DNA of 11,667 nucleotides. Origin: Blastocladiella britannica (Eukaryota; Blastocladiomycota; Blastocladiomycetes; Blastocladiales; Blastocladiaceae). Within the stretch, counting starts at the first letter, position 1, and the number at the start of each line of letters is the position of its first letter. The stretch lies in the NCBI GenBank assembly GCA_025349905.2, contig MU625105.1:1-11667 (forward strand). Direction: 5' to 3'. Below, piece by piece: positions 6,356 to 11,667 of the stretch. Made by a program: the position numbers and the translations under genes. Under the pieces are notes generated by a model, which worked only from the letters and a program-made list of their open reading frames with translations, was not told the origin of the DNA and searched no databases.

Positions 6356-8160
6356 TTAATTGAGGGTCGGCATGACCACGGCGGCCTTGGAGCCGACGGC
6401 ATCCTCGGACTTCCAGAGCGCGGTCACGGTCTTGATGCCAGTGTAGAACTGAACACCAGTCTTGCCGTAGAAGTTGAGATCGCCGGCAATCGAGCCGCGC
6501 GAGCCCGTGAACGAGAACATGGGGAGCGGGACCGGGATCGGCACGTTGATGCCCACCTGGCCAACGTCAATCTCATTCACAAACTTGCGAGCGGCGGCAC
6601 CCGAGTTGGTGAACCTATTTTGTTTTACTCAGTGTGAATACAAAGAAAAAAAAGTAAGGGAATAACACGGACACGGCGCAGCCATTGCCGTAAGGGCTCG
6701 CGTTGACGGTCTCGATCGCCTCCTCCAGACTGGCAACCTCCATGGTCACCAACACGGGCGCAAAGATCTCCTCCTTGGAGCACGGCATATCGGGCGTGGC
6801 GTTGGTGATGATGGTGGGGCCGAGGAAGTATCCCTTCTCAAACTCCTTGGCCACCTTGGGGTTGCGGCCGTCCAGCACGATCTTGGCGCCCATAGCCACC
6901 GACTCCTCAATGATGCGGTGCGCACGCTCGAGGGCCTGGGGCGAGATCAGCGGACCCACGTCGGCCTTGGGGTCAAAGCCGGACGACACCTTGAGGTTGC
7001 GTGCGCGCTCGACCAGCTCCGGAATGTGCTTCTTTGCGTCGCCCACAAACAAGATCTGCGGGAGCGCCATGCACCGCTGCCCCGCAGCGCCGAATGCGGC
7101 GCCGACGAGCGAGTTGAGGGTCGCGTTGGCGTTACAGTCGGGCAGCACCACGCCGTGGTTCTTGGCGCCGAGGTTAGCCTGCACGCGCTTGCCGTTAGCG
7201 GTGCCGCGGGCAAAGATGTGTTTCCCGGCGCGGTCGCCGCCCACAAACGAGATGGCTTTGATCGCCGGGTGGTCGCACAGGAAGTTGACGGTGTTGTGGG
7301 TGCCGTGCACCAGGTTGAGCACGCCCTTGGGGAGGCCTGCCTCGTGCGCGAGCGCGGCAAGGTGCACGGCGGCGCTCGGGTCGCGCTCCGACGGCTTCAG
7401 GACCATGGTGTTGCCGAGGGCCGTTGCGAGGGGGAACATCCACATCGGGATCATGGCTATTCATTTATGGACGGTTTAGTCGGCCTGTGGGAACGAAGGA
7501 AATCCAAGAAATAAAATGGAATGTACCAGGGAAGTTGAAGGGGCAAATGCCAGCCGTCACTCCCAGGGGCTGGCGGATGCTGTACGTGTCCATGTCGGTG
7601 GCGACGGGCAAGTGCTCGCCCATCTGCAGCGACGGCACACTGATCGCGTGCTCGACGACCTGCAGCCCACGGAACACGTCGCCGCGCGCGTCGGGGACCG
7701 TCTTGCCCTGCTCGAGCGTGATCATGTTGGCCAGCTTGTCGGTGTCGCGCTTGACCAGCGCCGCCAGGTTCATCATGACCTGCTGGCGCGTCAGCACGGT
7801 GGTCTTCTTCCACGAGTTGAACGCCTCGGCCGACGACTCCGCCGCCGCGTGGAGCTCGTCGGGTGTCGACTCGGGGACCCACGCCACAATCTCGGCGGTG
7901 GCCGGGTTGTGGATCGGGTGCCATTTGGTGGCCGCCGACTCAAAGAACTCGCCATTGACCAGCGACTTGACGCGCGGCGCGTTGGCGCCAGTTGCCGACG
8001 CAAGGGTGCGGCGTGCCACGGACATGGACGAGGGCTAAAAAAACACGTTTATATGGTGTCAAATCCATCGTCTCATCAGCGCGCACCTCAAAAAAGTGGA
8101 ACGTACAGCGACGGCGCGCACGGCAGACAGCGACCGAGATGCAAGGCAGATCGAGGTCAT
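6356..8160 (-). CDS. ALDH6A1: Methylmalonate-semialdehyde dehydrogenase (acylating), mitochondrial
   Basis: Four exons on the minus strand: 8160-8107, 8034-7527, 7456-6673, 6614-6356. The introns are 72, 70 and 58 nt. The protein is 534 aa, about the length of the human precursor. The enzyme oxidises methylmalonate and malonate semialdehydes to propionyl-CoA and acetyl-CoA, using NAD+ and CoA, in valine and pyrimidine breakdown. Family signatures are [15 protein letters not shown] across intron 2, [11 protein letters not shown] with nucleophile Cys316, NLGAKNHG with Asn where most aldehyde dehydrogenases have the base Glu, and [20 protein letters not shown]. Exon 1 encodes [18 protein letters not shown], basic and without acidic residues, a good mitochondrial presequence. 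Its intron starts GTACGT and ends TTTTTTTAG, in phase 0. A shorter start at 8025 (513 aa) remains possible. The stop is TAA. Confidence 0.96.
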
Positions 8161-8319
8161 GGTTGGTTGGATGGGGGGGAACCGCTTTACGAAAACCAAC
8201 TTCGAAAGAGGGAGACGACGCGAGGATTTCCGGGTACGCGGGCGCGGTATACGAGCGTGCGGAAATGGACGACCGCTCCCCAACCCACCCACGTGACGAC
8301 TGTCAAATTCGCATAGGAA
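8161..8319. promoter_or_regulatory. Divergent promoter region with a CACGTG box
   Basis: 159 bp between the dehydrogenase start (8160) and the first ATG of the rightward gene (8320); about 200 bp if that gene starts at 8362. A perfect CACGTG palindrome (8290-8295, extended to CACGTGAC) lies 24 bp before the ATG at 8320. In fungi such boxes bind bHLH factors. A single 6-bp site can occur by chance, so its function is only suggested. A G8 tract lies nearby, around 8173-8180. Confidence 0.35.
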
Positions 8320-8361
8320 ATGTCAATGAACGTGATTTCCCATCCGATCCCAAAAAAAAAA

Positions 8362-10335
8362 ATGGCTGAGAACAACCACCTCTACCACTCGCCATCCCGT
8401 CTGCGCGCCATAAAGTACAAGAATGCGCACGCCGCCTACGTCTCGCGGCGCTCCTGTGTCCTGGTGCGCGTGCGCGATCCGTGGCGCGAGCTGCGGGCAA
8501 AGGGCCCGCTGATTGCTCCCATCCCCGCGCGACACGGATCCGAACATTTCGACTCGGCTGGACCCAATTCCTCGTCTCGGAATGCCGAGGAGTGGGCCGT
8601 ATTGGAAGACCTGGCGTTACGCCGCCGATCGTCCGTCGCTGCTGCCTCTGCTGCTGCCACAGCCGCGGCTGCAGTGACTGCGTCTGCTGCCGCTGCCGCC
8701 GATGCGCTTGGAAAGCTGGCTGAAGAGGATGAGGATGAGGAATCCCCGGAAACAATGGCAAAAAGGAAGGGTAAGAAACCTACTGAAGCAGCCGCCACCC
8801 CTGCAAAGCGACGCACCTCGTTTGGGTGGCCAGCATCGCCCGTCGTGCCACCCATTGCGCTTTCGTCATTGCACTTTGACCAGCCAACCTCACCAACCAC
8901 GCACGAGGAGGACAATGACGCAGTCTTCATGACCCGACCGCCGCAAGAGCAGCAGCAGGATGACGACGACGAACTTGGAGACGAGAACGACTCGTTCGGC
9001 TCCAGATCACGCACGCCAACGCCACCAGTGCCGGATATCGACTTGGACCGGTACCTGGCCGAGCACCGTGTCCCGCCAGACCCCGCATGGTCTCGCCCGA
9101 TCCCCACCGGCATCATGGCCGCTACCCGCGCGCTGCGCACCGCCTTGCTCCGGCCCACGCACTACTGGAGCGTCGCCAGCATTGCCCCACCTCCGCGTGC
9201 CCATGCCTTTGTCGATGCTGCTGCCGGTGAACCTGCTGCACCTAACGACGTCACTGCCGGTGAGCGCGCCGACCCACACCACACACAGGGTACGCAAGCG
9301 TCGCGGGCGCGCACCCGAATTCCATGGAAGCGCGTTGAAGTCGACCGTGTCTTGGGTCCCGCCGTGCCCAACGCAGCGTATGCGGCCGACGACATGGGCA
9401 CGTCCTCGCGCGACATACTCATGGGCATGATGGGTGGCGGCGACGAGAAGGCCGCAAAGACGGCCGAGGAGGACGAGGACGACGAGCTGGCGGCGGCGTT
9501 GCGGTCCGACCCGGGCCTGCGGTCGCCCGCGCACTCGGAGTGGTCGGACGCCGGTGCTGACGCGCCATCCACGCGCGTACTCGGAATGCTCGCGCGTCCA
9601 AACGCTCCGGGGACGCGCTCCGGCGTCGGGGCGGCCATGGTTGCTCCGGGAGCAGGACGGCGCGCTCCGGGCATGGGCACCACAGGAAGCAACAACACGG
9701 GCGGCGCGCTGGGCGGGGCTCTGGGCCGAGTTGCGGCCATGGCTCACAAGCGCGCACGCGCCGACGCCGCCGCCGCCGCGTCAGGAATGTCTGGCGGCGG
9801 CGTCACAGGTGGTAGCGGTCTTGGCGGCGGAGGTGCCGGGGGCGACGGCATGGACCATGTGCGGGCTCTGATGCGCAAGGTGCACTACAAGCTGCAGCTG
9901 CTAGAGGCCGAGCTAGCGCGGGTAGCGGCCGAGGAGGCCAAGCGGCGGCGCGAGCGCGAGCTCACGCACCGAGCGGCCGGGTCGCGCGCCTTTCTGGGGT
10001 CGCGGCTGGCCGGGTCCAAGCTCAGTTTCTTTGGTGGACCCGGGCAAGGGTCGCGTATGCTTGGGGCTGGCGCGTCAAAGATGTCGCTGGCCGGTGGGTC
10101 GATGGCCGGGCTCGGTGGCGGTGGAGGCGGCGGGTCGTCCTCGCTCGGGTCCGGTGTTGGTCTGGCTGCTTTGCCATCCGGAGGTGCGCGGTACCGTGCT
10201 GGCCTTGCGATGGGAAGCCATGACGGGTCCGCCGGAGCGGCCCTCGGTGCTGCACCGCCTCCACCACCACGAAAACCAAGCAATCTTTCAGTCTCAATCC
10301 TCGGTGCATCCCAACCAGCTCCCAGCAGCGGCTAG
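8362..10335 (+). CDS. Large low-complexity protein, probably nuclear, function unknown
   Basis: A single open frame of 657 aa from ATG 8362, or 671 aa from ATG 8320, which would place three Lys from the A-run before MAENN. I do not recognise the family. In order: a basic N-terminus (HSPSRLRAIKYKNAHAAYVS), a poly-Ala stretch (92-115), acidic EEDEDEE (121-127), a bipartite nuclear-localisation-like cluster (KRKGKK at 134-139, KRR at 149-151), more acidic runs (about 200-210), the non-repetitive block DIDLDRYLAEHRVPPDPAWS continuing to THYWSVASIAPPPRA (225-280), RIPWKRVEVDRVLGPAVPN, a Gly/Ala-rich stretch, a probable coiled coil (497-540, HVRALMRKVHYKLQLLEAEL) and a Gly/Ser-rich tail with PPPPPPRK. 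The mix of NLS, acidic runs and coiled coil suggests a chromatin or transcription role, by inference only. The stop is TAG, 57 nt from the converging next stop. Confidence 0.8.
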   Translation: MAENNHLYHSPSRLRAIKYKNAHAAYVSRRSCVLVRVRDPWRELRAKGPLIAPIPARHGSEHFDSAGPNSSSRNAEEWAVLEDLALRRRSSVAAASAAATAAAAVTASAAAAADALGKLAEEDEDEESPETMAKRKGKKPTEAAATPAKRRTSFGWPASPVVPPIALSSLHFDQPTSPTTHEEDNDAVFMTRPPQEQQQDDDDELGDENDSFGSRSRTPTPPVPDIDLDRYLAEHRVPPDPAWSRPIPTGIMAATRALRTALLRPTHYWSVASIAPPPRAHAFVDAAAGEPAAPNDVTAGERADPHHTQGTQASRARTRIPWKRVEVDRVLGPAVPNAAYAADDMGTSSRDILMGMMGGGDEKAAKTAEEDEDDELAAALRSDPGLRSPAHSEWSDAGADAPSTRVLGMLARPNAPGTRSGVGAAMVAPGAGRRAPGMGTTGSNNTGGALGGALGRVAAMAHKRARADAAAAASGMSGGGVTGGSGLGGGGAGGDGMDHVRALMRKVHYKLQLLEAELARVAAEEAKRRRERELTHRAAGSRAFLGSRLAGSKLSFFGGPGQGSRMLGAGASKMSLAGGSMAGLGGGGGGGSSSLGSGVGLAALPSGGARYRAGLAMGSHDGSAGAALGAAPPPPPRKPSNLSVSILGASQPAPSSG

Positions 10336-10354
10336 TCATTTCCTTGCCTCGTAT

Positions 10355-10360
10355 AATAAA
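10355..10360 (+). promoter_or_regulatory. Possible polyadenylation signal AATAAA
   Basis: AATAAA lies 19 nt after the TAG of the 657-aa protein gene, inside the 57-nt gap to the converging Mid1-like gene. Any cleavage 10-30 nt beyond it would bring the 3' ends of the two convergent transcripts into contact or overlap. Confidence 0.45.
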
Positions 10361-10392
10361 ATGGTCTATTGGTAAAATACAAACGAGCTTGA

Positions 10393-11514
10393 TCAATCCG
10401 ACGCAGCCTCGACGGCCTCGCCACATGCCATGTACTCGATCAAGGCGCCCGCGGCGTTGGTGACGGACCCGACTGCGCCGTCGCCCAGCAGCGCGTGTGC
10501 GCGGTCAAATAGCCGCGGCGGGCGGACCTTGGGGCACAGGAACCCGAACGACGTCGGGCACGACTGCACCACGTGCTGGCAGTTGTTGAGGCACAGCGGT
10601 AACGACGGGTACGGCGGGACGGCCGTCAGCAGTGCACGGTCGGTCCCCAACGCCAGCGCCGCCGCCAGCACCGCAGATGCCGATGCAATGGCGGCTGGAG
10701 ACGCGGAGGCGGGTGCGGTCAGGGGCTGCGTCGCGTTATTGGTTGCGTCGATCCCGAGCGCCGCCGGATTGGCGCCAGTGGCCATGGACGCCAGCAGTGG
10801 CGGCAAGGGCTTGTCAGCTCCAACATCGGCGGCCGACAGCGAAGTGTTGGTCGAGGGGAGGAGGAACGTCAGAGCCGAGGCCCGGAACGACCCGGCACCA
10901 TCAACGGAGCGGTTGACGAGTGCGGCCAGGTGCGGGTCCGGGTTGGTGGCGTTGAAGACAAATGCGGGCGAGGGGACGGACGCGCACTCGGCAAAGGCAG
11001 TCCGGCAGACCCAGCGCGCGTACGACGCGGCGCAGTCGGCGCAGGTGCGGAACAGCGAGTACCGGCGGTCGTCGGGCGCGTTGCACTCGATGTTGCGCAG
11101 CGCCCGTGTCCAGTTGGCGGCGGCCACCAGCGCAAACGTGTCGAGCGACGTCAGGTACGCCTTGGCCAGGGGCGTGAGGGCGGCACCGGCGGCAGCAGCG
11201 GGAAGTGGGAGTGCGGTCCAGAGCGAGGACGACAGGTGTGGCCCACAGAACGGCGTGAGGGCCAGGTCGATGGGGAAACAGTGGCTGGGCCTTTGTTGTC
11301 CACTTGAGGTACTGTTGTTACTCGCGGCGGTGGTCGGTGTCGTCGTCGCCGCCGCCGCCGCCCCGCCGTTTCCCGTAGTCGTCGCCGTTGAAGTCGTTGA
11401 AGATGAGGTAGTAGAGGACTGAGCCATGACCAGCAGGGGCACCATCGCGAGCATCGTCAGGCCCAGGCGCGCCAGGTGAGCGCTCGAGCGGTATCGGGGC
11501 GGTGGTGGGGCCAT
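10393..11514 (-). CDS. Mid1-like calcium-channel regulatory subunit
   Basis: Single exon, 373 aa, from ATG 11514. A further in-frame upstream codon that could start it is a TTG. Residues 1-31 form a signal peptide: Arg-containing n-region, then LGLTMLAMVPLLVMA before QSS. A Ser/Thr/Ala-rich segment follows. Two Cys-rich segments resemble fungal Mid1: NIECNAPDDRRYSLFRTCAD and on to Cys177 (C144, C158, C161, C170, C177), and LCLNNCQHVVQSCPTSFGFLC (C308, C312, C319, C327). All 12 cysteines of the predicted mature protein give an even count, as for disulfides. There are at least seven N-glycosylation sequons, such as NWT, NAT, NRS and NTS. Mid1 partners the Cch1 channel at the plasma membrane in stress- and pheromone-induced Ca2+ entry. 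At 373 aa it is shorter than the yeast protein (about 550), with a low-complexity middle. The call rests on Cys-pattern similarity. The stop is TGA. Confidence 0.75.
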   Translation of the reverse strand: MAPPPPRYRSSAHLARLGLTMLAMVPLLVMAQSSTTSSSTTSTATTTGNGGAAAAATTTPTTAASNNSTSSGQQRPSHCFPIDLALTPFCGPHLSSSLWTALPLPAAAAGAALTPLAKAYLTSLDTFALVAAANWTRALRNIECNAPDDRRYSLFRTCADCAASYARWVCRTAFAECASVPSPAFVFNATNPDPHLAALVNRSVDGAGSFRASALTFLLPSTNTSLSAADVGADKPLPPLLASMATGANPAALGIDATNNATQPLTAPASASPAAIASASAVLAAALALGTDRALLTAVPPYPSLPLCLNNCQHVVQSCPTSFGFLCPKVRPPRLFDRAHALLGDGAVGSVTNAAGALIEYMACGEAVEAASD

Positions 11515-11572
11515 TCTTAAAGGTTTCCAGCGCAAGACAAGGAAAGGTTAAAGTAACCACGGGAAGAAGAAT
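11515..11572. promoter_or_regulatory. Very short divergent spacer
   Basis: Only 58 bp separate the ATG of the Mid1-like gene from the ATG of the rightward gene at the window edge. It contains purine-rich DNA (GACAAGGAAAGGTTAAAG) and no evident TATA box. If both starts are right, the two promoters and 5' UTRs must overlap each other or the coding regions. Confidence 0.4.
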
Positions 11573-11667
11573 ATGACGGACATCGTCACCGACCGCATCC
11601 TCGGCCACGCCGCCACCGTGCTCAGGCTGGGTTCATTGGCCGAGGCACTCACCCTCCTGAGCGTCGT
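11573..11667 (+). CDS. 5' end of an unidentified gene, cut by the window edge
   Basis: ATG at 11573 opens a frame that stays open to the end (31 codons plus 2 nt), beginning MTDIVTDRILGHAATVLRLG. Codon third positions are strongly G/C, as in the neighbouring genes. The leucine-rich helical look is compatible with an F-box-like N-terminus, but too little is present to name a family. Confidence 0.5.
   Translation, partial: MTDIVTDRILGHAATVLRLGSLAEALTLLSV

Noticed and set aside
6918..8316. Long plus-strand open frames opposite the dehydrogenase
   Set aside because: The minus strand encodes an unmistakable full-length enzyme; the opposite frames show only GC-driven Arg/Gly/Ala/Val-rich sequence.
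8436..9747. Long minus-strand open frames opposite the 657-aa protein
   Set aside because: They are shadows of a GC-rich, low-complexity coding frame; the plus strand has one continuous frame with ordered sequence blocks.
464..11644. Similar 15-mers at 464-478 and 11630-11644, both readable as GSLAE
   Set aside because: One mismatch in 15 bases between two sites is expected a few times by chance in a window this long.
1..11667. CRISPR arrays, insertion sequences, transposase genes or phage genes
   Set aside because: No regularly spaced repeats, terminal inverted repeats with a transposase, or phage-type proteins were seen; the DNA is eukaryotic.

Overview
The window looks like nuclear DNA of a compact, GC-rich fungus. 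Evidence: an unfused tRNA-Leu with an internal B box, genes split by very small GT-AG introns (seven supported ones of 58-73 nt plus an eighth of 72 nt), a PPxY alpha-arrestin, and a Mid1-type calcium-channel subunit, which is a mainly fungal family. Alanine/proline-rich coding DNA beside AT-rich spacers with long A/T homopolymers would fit an early-diverging lineage such as Blastocladiomycota or chytrids, but that placement is a guess. CUG is read as leucine (tRNA-Leu-CAG) and UGA is a normal stop.

Layout. 1-92: tRNA-Leu(CAG) on the minus strand, with a second copy of its first bases at 162-179. 180-1085: a spacer with no confident gene and a 28-A run. 1086-2465 (-): alpha-arrestin. 2731-4384 (+): a multi-pass membrane protein gene carrying three independent reading-frame lesions. 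4462-5294 (+): oligoribonuclease (REXO2/REX2-like, five exons). 5329-6307 (+): endonuclease V (two exons), only 34 nt after the previous stop. 6356-8160 (-): mitochondrial methylmalonate-semialdehyde dehydrogenase (four exons). 8362-10335 (+): a large, low-complexity, probably nuclear protein that I do not recognise. 10393-11514 (-): a Mid1-like secreted/membrane protein. 11573-end (+): the 5' end of another gene.

How the genes relate. There is no single pathway. REX2 and endonuclease V are a tightly packed pair of nucleases that both act on RNA in eukaryotes. The dehydrogenase belongs to valine and pyrimidine breakdown. The arrestin and the Mid1-like protein act at the cell surface (endocytosis of plasma-membrane proteins; calcium entry). 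The arrestin shares a 265-nt divergent promoter region with the broken membrane-protein gene.

The most notable points are the multi-lesion membrane-protein gene, the A-runs directly abutting two start codons, the REX2-EndoV spacing, and the duplicated tRNA 5' end. I found no convincing new defence system, mobile element or CRISPR array.
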